A stretch of 34,550 nucleotides of DNA, taken from positions 1 through 34,550 of the IMG/VR virus record IMGVR_UViG_3300033993_003435; one strand, given 5' to 3'. Source of the stretch: a virus. Positions within the stretch are counted from its first letter, which is position 1. Every line of letters starts with the position of its first letter. The position numbers and the translations under genes were made by a program. This document shows, piece after piece, positions 21,097 through 27,369 of the stretch. A model generated the notes under the pieces. It was not told where the DNA came from. It saw only the letters and a list, made by a program, of their open reading frames with translations, and searched no databases.

Positions 21097-21855
21097 TTAT
21101 ATCTCTACTTTAAATACTTTCTCAAAAACTTTAGGATCCTGCTTGTATCCTTCTTTTGATTCATCGTATGCATCTGTAGTATACTGCCAGTTAAAGAAAA
21201 GCTGATTCGGTGTCTTGAATCCAAAGAACTTTAAAACTTGTTGTTGCGTCTCCACGACGACCTTACCATTCCAGTTATGACCAAGACCGATAAAGCCTAC
21301 ATCAATATCCTTCACGACGTTTGCTTCACTGAGAGTTGTATGCCTATTCTCTATCCAGTTTAGTCTTTCGATTAGTTTTTGATATATAGCGTTTGTCTGG
21401 CCCCAGCGAATACTAGAGAAAAACACAACACAGTCTGACTTAAAAAGTTCTTTTGATATCTTCCAAAGCTCATCATCTTTATTACCATACGATACCCAGC
21501 AACGATGATAACCGGAAGGGTTTTTATCCTTATCTTCTAAAAGCGCACCTTTGAGACCACACGAATTCCCGTCTTTTGTCGATACATTACCAACACAGGG
21601 TAGAATATTGAGATCCGGTACTTCAATAATTCTAATATTTTTGCTCGGAAATTCATCTTTTAAGTGATAAGCGAAAAGAGTACTCTTAGGTCTTTCTTCA
21701 TCCTGACCAGGCCTTCTGTTTGAGGTAGTTAAGAATAAAATGTTTTCTTTTGTATTGAGGTATTCTTTGAGGTCAGAGATTTTCTTCTGAATAGGCGCAG
21801 GAGATGAGTTAATTCTCTCAAGAATTATTTGATTGTATGCTTGTTCTAGACTCAT
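21097..21855 (-). CDS. Flavodoxin-fold NAD(P)H-dependent FMN reductase-like protein
   Basis: The 252-residue protein has a beta-strand/loop ILFLTTSNRRPGQDEE (about 39-54) at the position of the FMN phosphate-binding loop. VVFFSSIRWGQTNAIYQKLI (about 142-161) resembles the second FMN loop of the NADPH-dependent FMN reductase/WrbA superfamily. A Cys-rich segment (CVGNVSTKDGNSCGLKG) could hold a cofactor or disulfide. The N-terminus MSLEQAYNQIILERIN ends in I-L-E, a possible prohead-protease site, so packaging in the virion is conceivable. It is adjacent to the DUF5661 gene (one base apart). Redox role inferred. Confidence 0.68.
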   Translation of the reverse strand: MSLEQAYNQIILERINSSPAPIQKKISDLKEYLNTKENILFLTTSNRRPGQDEERPKSTLFAYHLKDEFPSKNIRIIEVPDLNILPCVGNVSTKDGNSCGLKGALLEDKDKNPSGYHRCWVSYGNKDDELWKISKELFKSDCVVFFSSIRWGQTNAIYQKLIERLNWIENRHTTLSEANVVKDIDVGFIGLGHNWNGKVVVETQQQVLKFFGFKTPNQLFFNWQYTTDAYDESKEGYKQDPKVFEKVFKVEI

Positions 21856-21856
21856 A

Positions 21857-22591
21857 TTAGCAATGATAATTTATAAATCTTTGAGCTCCCTTTGCTGTAG
21901 CGTTAGATTTATTCTTTTGTTTTGATTTTAAGGCTCGAGCCTTAGCACAGGTTACTTTACCCTTTATTTGACGCTTGAGAATACCAGGACGAACTGGATC
22001 ATGTATATTCTTCTTCTCTGTAACTTCTGCAAGACCTGGTTGGGTATTAAAACGGTTTGAAGCTCGTACACCTCTACCAACTTTCTTGATTTGCCGTGCA
22101 CCTGCTACTACAGCCCGAGCTATCGGCTTTGCTTTTCGTAATTTAAGAACTTTGATGATATCAGCAAACGGAATCAAAGATATAGCACTGATCCCTGCAT
22201 TGATTATATGTTTCTTTCGTTCGTCAGTTGTCTTGGATAATCCAGCTCGTAGCCCTGATATTAAGACATTTGCAGCATCGGCAAACGTACCGAAAGTAGG
22301 TTCAAAGCCTATTACATCTAAGGCGGCTTGAAGTGTGTTTATTGCTTGCTGTGTGCCTTCTACAACATTAGAAAGCTTTGTATAATAGTCGGGGTCTTCA
22401 AACAAGTGATCCATAGCAATCTTTCTTGCAACACTATCATCCTTTGTATGTTCGTGCTCTATTTTAATACCCTTCTTTAACTGACTGCTAATATGCTCTA
22501 TAGAAACCTTGTGCTTCTTAGCGAGATCATCAATGCTTTTACCTTTAGCTAGACCACTAAATGTCTGTTCGTAAAAAGTCTTGAAAGTCAT
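21857..22591 (-). CDS. Capsid-targeted DUF5661 / pre-toxin-like protein
   Basis: 244 residues. Leader MTFKTFYEQ (F-K-x-F-x-E). Residues 20-75 match the DUF5661 pattern: DDLAKKHKVSIEHISSQLKK, then G-I-K-x-E-x-E-H-T, then A-x-x-I-A-x-D-H-L-x-E-x-P-x-Y-Y. Residues about 84-155 (ALDVIGFEPTFGTFADAANV, then HIINAGISAISLIPFADIIK) closely resemble the hydrophobic pre-toxin (PT-TG-like) region that precedes toxin domains in polymorphic toxins. The last 90 residues are basic (GVRASNR, VTCAKARALKSKQKNK) and end AQRFINYHC. A late box CATAAATA ends five bases before the ATG. I infer a head-packaged protein delivered to the host; toxicity is a hypothesis. Confidence 0.72.
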   Translation of the reverse strand: MTFKTFYEQTFSGLAKGKSIDDLAKKHKVSIEHISSQLKKGIKIEHEHTKDDSVARKIAMDHLFEDPDYYTKLSNVVEGTQQAINTLQAALDVIGFEPTFGTFADAANVLISGLRAGLSKTTDERKKHIINAGISAISLIPFADIIKVLKLRKAKPIARAVVAGARQIKKVGRGVRASNRFNTQPGLAEVTEKKNIHDPVRPGILKRQIKGKVTCAKARALKSKQKNKSNATAKGAQRFINYHC

Positions 22592-22596
22592 AAAAG

Positions 22597-22604
22597 TATT
22601 TATG
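22597..22604 (-). promoter_or_regulatory. T4-like late promoter box CATAAATA
   Basis: CATAAATA, then CTTTT, then the ATG at 22591: five-base spacing and no Shine-Dalgarno. It overlaps the right arm of the structured element 22603-22687. Confidence 0.65.
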
Positions 22605-22687
22605 CTAGATAGGTCTTCGTTGGCTACCGGGTCTTTAACCCGCTGGACGAAGCGCTCTAGTTGCCCCCTGCCTACTCGGGTCTAGCA
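22603..22687 (-). ncRNA. Compact structured element between tRNA-Cys and the DUF5661 gene
   Basis: Three nested stems are visible: TGCTAGA/TCTAGCA (22681-22687 with 22603-22609), CTTCGT/ACGAAG (22615-22620 with 22647-22652) and CGGGT/ACCCG (22628-22632 with 22638-22642). The outline is tRNA-sized but there is no T-arm and no usable anticodon loop. It may be a decayed tRNA, a processing signal or a small RNA. The strand is assumed to be that of the flanking tRNAs. Confidence 0.4.
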
Positions 22688-22710
22688 AAATTATTTAATG
22701 AGCTGCGTGC

Positions 22711-22788
22711 TGGAGCGTAGAGCCAGATTTGAACTGGCGATTTTATCCTTTTGCAGAGGATTGCCTTTGACCACTCAGCCATCTACGC
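22711..22788 (-). tRNA. tRNA-Cys (GCA)
   Basis: Acceptor GCGTAGA/TCTACGC and anticodon stem ATCCT/AGGAT, with loop CTGCAAA (GCA). U73, as expected for Cys. The T-arm is GCCAG/TTCAAAT/CTGGC and CCA is encoded. Confidence 0.92.
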
Positions 22789-22797
22789 ATTAAAAAT

Positions 22798-22886
22798 TGG
22801 CGGGCAGCTGAGGTGTCGATCCCCATACCTTTAACAGTATCACCCGATTTCAAGTCGGAGCCCAGGGCCGCCTGGGGTAACTGCCC
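22798..22886 (-). tRNA. tRNA-Ser (UGA)
   Basis: Acceptor GGGCAGT/GCTGCCC with G73 and encoded CCA. Anticodon stem CCGA/TCGG with loop CTTGAAA (TGA). A long variable arm confirms class II. The D-stem is GC-rich (CCCAGG/CCTGGG) and longer than usual. Confidence 0.88.
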
Positions 22887-22904
22887 GTATAAATCTATAT
22901 TAAT

Positions 22905-23651
22905 TTATTTAAGAGACATTATATCTTCTTTTTTCCACACAATCAAGCTTTCCTTAAATTGATTCCATTTACATCGATCAAGCTCTGTTTCAAATCCTTT
23001 TACTTCCAAATAACCACCAAGTTCTTCTACCCAAAAATCAGGTGTATAATAAGCATCTCTACCGTTCAAGTGAACATATTTAAACCGTTGCGTATTTCTC
23101 TTCCAATTATAATTTTTACTATCTAACCATTTTGCAACTCTAAGCTCCCACGTGCCATCCACAGTTATATCACCAGCGATTGGACTCAAATACGTGTATT
23201 TTTTGCATCTACCGGCTTTATTGTCCCACCCTTCAGCGTGTCTACGTAATGCGCTTTGTCTAATAAGTTCTTTAGATTTTTCTGTATGTTTACGACCAGT
23301 ATATACCGTCCTACCGGTAATATAGTTTTCACGCTTAGTATTTAAAAGTTTTTGAACGCGTGGATCTTCAGCTGTTAAACCCTTGTTCCACGCCGTGCTT
23401 CCTTTTTGTCTGCCTGCATTAGGTGACCGCTTTCCAGGTATTCTATTGGGATTTAATTTACATCTTTTAATATGTACGATAAGCGATCCCTTGTTAAGAA
23501 TTTCCTTATTACAGAAATTACACTTTGTATCATTATATTGTGCATATAGCCTTTTACCGCACTGTTTACCATTTAAATGACGCTGTATCGTTGATAAAGA
23601 TATTTTTTTATTGCAACCAGGGCAATCTGTGTAGTTTCTTTTAATTTTCAC
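22905..23651 (-). CDS. Homing endonuclease: C2HC zinc fingers + NUMOD + PD-(D/E)XK
   Basis: I choose GTG 23651, because it leaves the late-type box ACTAAATA six bases upstream; a TTG three bases earlier is possible. About 248 residues. Two zinc fingers lie near the N-terminus (C11/C14/H26/C32 and C45/C48/H61/C65, counting from the TTG). A NUMOD-type GSTAWNKGLT and a NUMOD3-like GRKHTEKSKELIRQSA (120-135) follow. The nuclease domain has E170 (TWELRVAKWL), P205-D206 (YTPDFWVE) and E217-V-K219 (YLEVKGF). The architecture matches the 16927-17691 protein, but sequence identity is low. It is bracketed by two tRNA-Ser genes, so it is probably a free-standing homing enzyme. Confidence 0.78.
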   Translation of the reverse strand: MKIKRNYTDCPGCNKKISLSTIQRHLNGKQCGKRLYAQYNDTKCNFCNKEILNKGSLIVHIKRCKLNPNRIPGKRSPNAGRQKGSTAWNKGLTAEDPRVQKLLNTKRENYITGRTVYTGRKHTEKSKELIRQSALRRHAEGWDNKAGRCKKYTYLSPIAGDITVDGTWELRVAKWLDSKNYNWKRNTQRFKYVHLNGRDAYYTPDFWVEELGGYLEVKGFETELDRCKWNQFKESLIVWKKEDIMSLK

Positions 23652-23657
23652 CAAAGA

Positions 23658-23665
23658 TATTTAGT
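23658..23665 (-). promoter_or_regulatory. Late-type box ACTAAATA for the second homing endonuclease
   Basis: ACTAAATA is preceded by CTAG and lies six bases before GTG 23651 (three before TTG 23654). Compare 17710-17717. Confidence 0.52.
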
Positions 23666-23697
23666 CTAGACGGTCACTTTTAACCACTCTTACAAAC

Positions 23698-23784
23698 AAG
23701 AGGTGGAGGGATTCGAACCCCCGAGACCGGTTATGGTCTGGCGATTTAGTAAATCGCTCTCGTCGACCGCTTGAGTACACCTCC
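23698..23784 (-). tRNA. tRNA-Ser with ACU anticodon
   Basis: A class II tRNA. Acceptor GGAGGTG/CACCTCT, anticodon stem GCGAT/ATCGC with loop TTACTAA, and variable arm GACC/GGTC. The T-arm is GGGGG/TTCGAAT/CCCTC. The anticodon is ACT (reads AGU), with A at position 34, which is very unusual in bacteria and phages. CCA is not encoded. Confidence 0.82.
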
Positions 23785-23813
23785 GTGTTATATAAGAAAA
23801 TTTTATTATAAGT

Positions 23814-24394
23814 GCTCCTGGTCGCTCAATCCAGAGCTAAATTAAACTTTTTTAATTAACCTTCACGTCGATAGAAACGACCTCCGGTTTTACGACAGGG
23901 ACCTTAACTCGAAGAAGGCCGTCTGTGTATGTTGATGAGATGTTCTTAATGTCCGTATTGTCATTGAGGGTGAAGGACAATTGTCCCTTCCTCCTACTAA
24001 TGCCCTTACGGTGGAAGTGGACGGTCTCATCATGTTCCTCTTCCTCTTTATTAACATTAATGTGGAGTCGACCCTCCTTAACATTAACGGTAATATTGTC
24101 TTTACCGACCCCTGCCAACGCTACTTCAATATAGTATGCGTATGGATTCCCATCAGGATCGGTTTCCGATACGATGTTATAAGGATATGTAGCATTTGGA
24201 ATATCAAATGCTTTATCAAAATCCTTGATAACGCTGCTTAGCCAACTTTCGTTAAACAGGCCTGGAAGATGGCTATAACCAGTACCTGCTGCCGGGATTA
24301 CCCGACCTAGTGTGTATGTGTGTGTTGTCATATATGTTCTCCTTTGTTAAGCGAGTTAATATGTTTACTTTAGTCCTGTTTGAGCGACCAGAGC
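23814..24394. repeat. Inverted repeat pair flanking hsp20
   Basis: Left copy at 23814-23829 (GCTCCTGGTCGCTCAA) and right copy at 24380-24394 (inverse of GCTCTGGTCGCTCAA), differing by one inserted base. They enclose the hsp20 gene and lie just inside its late promoter and just past its stop. In RNA they could pair the 5' and 3' ends of the transcript. Confidence 0.65.
23852..24331 (-). CDS. Small heat-shock protein Hsp20 (IbpA-like)
   Basis: 159 residues. The N-terminal arm contains LSSVIKDFDKAFDIPNATYP, matching the IbpA/Hsp20 start (the F-D-x-x-F region). An alpha-crystallin domain follows at about 50-145 (YIEVALAGVGKDNITVNVKE, then GISRRKGQLSFTL and YTDGLLRVKVPV with the G-L-L motif). The C-terminal tail has an I/V-x-V motif (SIDVKV). 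It is an ATP-independent holdase. In T4-like phages Hsp20 proteins are common, and roles in virion protein folding are assumed. AAAGGAG lies six bases from the ATG. A TATAAATA box lies about 70 bases upstream. Confidence 0.92.
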   Translation of the reverse strand: MTTHTYTLGRVIPAAGTGYSHLPGLFNESWLSSVIKDFDKAFDIPNATYPYNIVSETDPDGNPYAYYIEVALAGVGKDNITVNVKEGRLHINVNKEEEEHDETVHFHRKGISRRKGQLSFTLNDNTDIKNISSTYTDGLLRVKVPVVKPEVVSIDVKVN

Positions 24395-24399
24395 AAATA

Positions 24400-24407
24400 T
24401 ATTTATA
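24400..24407 (-). promoter_or_regulatory. T4 late promoter box TATAAATA for hsp20
   Basis: An exact consensus box 68 bases before the hsp20 ATG. Unlike the leaderless set, this gene has a leader with a good Shine-Dalgarno, and the inverted repeat lies near the expected 5' end. Confidence 0.6.
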
Positions 24408-24431
24408 TACGACTATTCTTATTTGGCAATA

Positions 24432-25109
24432 CTAGAATTTAATTTTTTTCTTAAAATCTTTAAAATTACTCTTAAGCTCAAGAACAACATCGGTAATATT
24501 CTCGAGTTCCTTTTTATTGAGTTTTGTTTTACTCTTCAGAGATAAGAATTCGGTAGAAAAGTACGCCTGTAACTCATCATTGATAACAGACTTATCGTAT
24601 CCCAATTCAAATAAAACACCGACTGCTTTCTTTTTAGCGGAAGGTATAAGCTTTTTTAGAATTGAATTTGCCTTCTTTTTATACTCTTCATCTAAGAAAT
24701 ATAAAGCATGACATACTTCGTGCTCCACAGTCTTCTTATTATCATCTGAACCTATTAGGTAGTAGTGATTAGGTATGGGTATCTCTTTATTAATCTTCTT
24801 GTGTATATTCTCAATAATCTCATCATATACATTATAATCTTCAATACCGAGCTTAAAGAGATTGGCTATAACCGGGCCAGGAACATTGAAACCACCCCAA
24901 TCCTCAGGGTACGTAAAAACACCTCCGTTCTTTTTAGAATACAGTGACATGAGCTCAACAAGCGTGAATTTCTGTCCCTTTATCTGCTTAATAGGCGATT
25001 CATAGAACTCCTGAACCCTACAGAACGTCATCGCTAAATCATACATATCCTTAATTGAACAGAGATAGATACCGGGATAGAGGTTTTTAAGTGTGTAGTT
25101 GACGTTCAT
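24432..25109 (-). CDS. Putative zinc metallopeptidase (HExxH), 225 aa
   Basis: H130-E131-V-C-H134 (KKTVEHEVCHALYFLDEEY) forms a gluzincin zinc motif. E179 in INDELQAYFSTE is a good candidate for the third ligand. An upstream region rich in aromatic residues (GVFTYPEDWGGFNVPGP) may shape the substrate pocket. The C-terminus is a Lys-rich helix (SNFKDFKKKIKF). It lacks the F-K-x-F leader of the ejected set. A late-type box AATAAATA ends four bases before the ATG. It may be a maturation or host-directed protease; activity is inferred from the motif only. Confidence 0.65.
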   Translation of the reverse strand: MNVNYTLKNLYPGIYLCSIKDMYDLAMTFCRVQEFYESPIKQIKGQKFTLVELMSLYSKKNGGVFTYPEDWGGFNVPGPVIANLFKLGIEDYNVYDEIIENIHKKINKEIPIPNHYYLIGSDDNKKTVEHEVCHALYFLDEEYKKKANSILKKLIPSAKKKAVGVLFELGYDKSVINDELQAYFSTEFLSLKSKTKLNKKELENITDVVLELKSNFKDFKKKIKF

Positions 25110-25113
25110 TTTG

Positions 25114-25121
25114 TATTTATT
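25114..25121 (-). promoter_or_regulatory. T4-like late promoter box AATAAATA
   Basis: AATAAATA, then CAAA, then the ATG at 25109. Four-base spacing, the shortest of the set. Confidence 0.55.
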
Positions 25122-25125
25122 AAGA

Positions 25126-25200
25126 TGGCAGTCTCACGGAGACTCGAACTCCGATTCTGCGGATGAAAACCGCATGTCCTAGCCGTTAGACGATGAGACC
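25126..25200 (-). tRNA. tRNA-Glu (UUC)
   Basis: Acceptor GGTCTCA/TGAGACT, G73 and encoded CCA. Anticodon stem TGCGG/CCGCA with loop TTTTCAT (TTC). T-arm CGGAG/TTCGAGT/CTCCG. Confidence 0.92.
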
Positions 25201-25212
25201 GTTATTAGTTTG

Positions 25213-25289
25213 TGGTCGGCGAGACAGGAATTGAACCTGCAACCACGTGCTCCCAAAGCACGTGCTCTACCAAGTTGAGCTACTCGCCG
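25213..25289 (-). tRNA. tRNA-Pro (UGG)
   Basis: Acceptor CGGCGAG/CTCGCCG with C1-G72 as typical for Pro, A73 and encoded CCA. Anticodon stem CGTGC/GCACG with loop TTTGGGA (TGG). Confidence 0.93.
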
Positions 25290-25304
25290 TTGATCACGAT
25301 AAAT

Positions 25305-25381
25305 TGGTGCGCTATGACAGAGTCGAACTGTCCTCTCAGCCTTGGCAAGGCCACGTATTAGCCGATATACGAATAACGCGC
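25305..25381 (-). tRNA. tRNA-Gly (GCC), imperfect acceptor stem
   Basis: Anticodon loop TTGCCAA (GCC). T-arm GACAG/TTCGACT/CTGTC and encoded CCA. The acceptor (GCGCGTT against ATAGCGC) pairs at positions 1-4 and 7, but has G-A and T-T mismatches at 5 and 6. The D-stem is CGTAT/ATACG. Confidence 0.82.
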
Positions 25382-25422
25382 TTATTATACTTACATCATA
25401 GAATGGCTCAAGCAAATACTTT

Positions 25423-26070
25423 CTACCAATTTAAGGCCTGAAATGTACATGGAAAGTGTTCTTTAAAGATATCTCTAATAGCGTACGCGATTTCACGATG
25501 CTCCTTCTGCGTATCCTCTTTTGCTCTAATATCAATATAATGAATCCATGAACGGATTGTACCTGACATATAGATTGTAGTAGAAGTATTGAGAGGAAGA
25601 ACCATTCTCGCACACTCTTTAGCAATTCCACCATCTACCAATTTACTATATGCATACGTCGCCCACTTTTGAGCACAATTAATAGCTTCTCTTTGCTCGT
25701 TTGTTAATGACTCAAGAGGTATGACATCGTCACCGACCTGTCTATTAGTTTTTCCCTGCATTCTCCATTCAATATCTTCAAGCTCCGTTGTTGATGAATA
25801 CCTCTGACTAAATTCCTGAAAAGAAAAACTACGATGGCGGAGAATTTGTGCTGCAATTGCCCGAGAGGTTTTGATCTCTACAGTCATGCTTACCATCTCA
25901 TAAGGTGACCAATGTTTATGTTTAATCAAATAAGCAAGAAGCCTTGGTGCTGTCTCGGTATTAAGCTGGTTTGTAGGATTTGAGACTCTAGCACAATAGC
26001 TAATAAGCTCTTCAGCCGTTGTAATACCTTCAATCTTTGGTTCAGTAATTGATATGAGTTTAACGTTCAT
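25423..26070 (-). CDS. thyX: FAD-dependent thymidylate synthase ThyX
   Basis: 215 residues with the ThyX signature R78-H-R80-S-F-S-F-Q-E-F-S-Q-R-Y91. The canonical motif is RHRxxSxNxxSxR; Gln stands at the usual Asn. Other family features are WSPYEMVSMTVEIKTSRAIA and the C-terminal MSGTIRSWIHYIDIRAKE. It makes dTMP from dUMP with NAD(P)H, FAD and methylene-tetrahydrofolate, downstream of the dCMP deaminase at 2724-3176. A strong terminator lies 17 bases upstream, so it needs its own promoter or regulated readthrough. TATATAATG just at the start gives no room for a Shine-Dalgarno. Confidence 0.93.
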   Translation of the reverse strand: MNVKLISITEPKIEGITTAEELISYCARVSNPTNQLNTETAPRLLAYLIKHKHWSPYEMVSMTVEIKTSRAIAAQILRHRSFSFQEFSQRYSSTTELEDIEWRMQGKTNRQVGDDVIPLESLTNEQREAINCAQKWATYAYSKLVDGGIAKECARMVLPLNTSTTIYMSGTIRSWIHYIDIRAKEDTQKEHREIAYAIRDIFKEHFPCTFQALNW

Positions 26071-26075
26071 TATAT

Positions 26076-26107
26076 AAAAAGAACAACCCCGGTGCTACAC
26101 ACCGGGG
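26076..26107 (-). terminator. Rho-independent terminator between the DUF932-like gene and thyX
   Basis: Stem CCCCGGTG/CACCGGGG (8 bp) with a 5-base loop. On the minus strand it is followed by TTGTTCTTTTT. It sits right after the stop of the 26123-27220 gene. Confidence 0.85.
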
Positions 26108-26122
26108 TGTTACTTTGATTGT

Positions 26123-27220
26123 TTAGGCTTCCAGGTTAGCTGGAGCAACTGACCGGAAAGGGTCTGGTGCAACTGCTGCGAAGTCAGGTCCGGTGAAGAA
26201 CATGTCTGAAGCCAGACGATTAAGTTCCATTCGGAGAGCGATATCCTGATCAGTAGTCCTATGGGTAGCGACGTTGGTCAGGTTATTGAACAAGTCGTAA
26301 GCGTTGACGTTTGAATTAGCAGTCGCCATCCAACGATTACCCTTACCCTTGAGAGCGATACCAGCGTCAGTGTAGCGGCGCTTGATCTCCTGATCGTTGA
26401 ACATAGTAGCACCGAGCTCCTTATCAACCCTCATAGCGATTGCACGTGCTGTATTGAACTCACGGAGTGAGGCGTTATGGTTGCGGAGGCGGTTACCAGC
26501 CATCTGTACCTCTTCCTTGATAATGTCACCGGATAGGAACTTACGGACCTGGGTATCGAAGGTCTTCTGGGTGAAGTCTGCGCTATCAACAAAACGCTGA
26601 GCCATACGATGTACAGCAGTCATTCCGTTAGAGCAGACAAGACGGAGAAGATAAGGATAGAACTGTGACTTGTTAAGCGAGAAGTTCATACCAAACCCGC
26701 TCTTCCAGACATCCTTTCCATCACCAAATACATCGATGTCAGCGTCAGGGTTCTTGAAGTTGATGGCGATACTGATGTTCGTGGGATCGAAGTAGAAATC
26801 CCTCAGCTCGAGGTTGTTGTTGTTCTCACGGAGATACTCCTCCGTATAGCGTAGACCATTGGAGAGATCTACCGCACGCTCTTCCTTAATAGAACGATCG
26901 AAGATATTGTTAATCTCATTACTCTGACTATTTAGAACAGCGGTCACGCGCTTGTTCTTCCTAATGTTCGAGAGAGCATTGTGAAGAGGTGCCCACTGAG
27001 AGCTATCATCGCTAATCTCATTAACAAGCTGCTCCTTAACTCCAAGAACATTGATAAGGCTCTTAAGAGACTCCTGACGGAGCTGGTTACCATTGTAGAA
27101 GAAGCTGTTACCCTTCTTTTCGATGTTTTCGACATCCAGAGGAACAAGGCTGTAACCTTGAAGCGTCTGGCGAATATTGTTGCTTTGGGCAACGAACTTA
27201 TCTAGTGTTGTTGTACTCAT
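26123..27220 (-). CDS. DUF932-like phage protein, 365 aa
   Basis: The frame opens at 27343, but ATG 27220 is the likely start, with AAGGGGG just upstream; the longer version would run into the terminator at 27312-27354. The protein begins MSTTTLDKFVAQSNNIRQTL. The phrase FYPYLLRLVCSNGMTAVHRM (about residues 190-209) is the hallmark R-x-x-C-S-N-G of DUF932 proteins. Residues around NRWMATANSNVNAYDLFNNL match the C-terminal W-x-x-x-N...D-x-x-N-x-x-T part. DUF932 proteins are common on phages and plasmids; their role is unknown. It is monocistronic between two terminators, and its G+C-richer coding suggests high expression. Confidence 0.72.
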   Translation of the reverse strand: MSTTTLDKFVAQSNNIRQTLQGYSLVPLDVENIEKKGNSFFYNGNQLRQESLKSLINVLGVKEQLVNEISDDSSQWAPLHNALSNIRKNKRVTAVLNSQSNEINNIFDRSIKEERAVDLSNGLRYTEEYLRENNNNLELRDFYFDPTNISIAINFKNPDADIDVFGDGKDVWKSGFGMNFSLNKSQFYPYLLRLVCSNGMTAVHRMAQRFVDSADFTQKTFDTQVRKFLSGDIIKEEVQMAGNRLRNHNASLREFNTARAIAMRVDKELGATMFNDQEIKRRYTDAGIALKGKGNRWMATANSNVNAYDLFNNLTNVATHRTTDQDIALRMELNRLASDMFFTGPDFAAVAPDPFRSVAPANLEA

Positions 27221-27311
27221 GACCCCCTTATAATACGGGCACGAGAAAAGGAACTCCAGAAATTTCTTTAGGATTCCGGAAGTACTTTGTAATTCCTTGA
27301 TTTTAAATAAA

Positions 27312-27354
27312 AAAACCGGAGCTGGAATGTGACTAGCACCCAACTCCGGTTTTC
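27312..27354. terminator. Bidirectional terminator
   Basis: Stem AACCGGAG/CTCCGGTT with an inner CTGG/CCAA part. T-rich on both exits (TTTTTTT on minus, TTTTCTCTTTT on plus). On the minus strand it closes the tRNA/structured-RNA unit before the DUF932-like gene. Confidence 0.85.
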
Positions 27355-27369
27355 TCTTTTATACGATCC

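Noticed and set aside
27221-27343. N-terminal extension of the DUF932-like protein
   Set aside because: It runs through a strong terminator and lacks a Shine-Dalgarno; ATG 27220 has AAGGGGG upstream.
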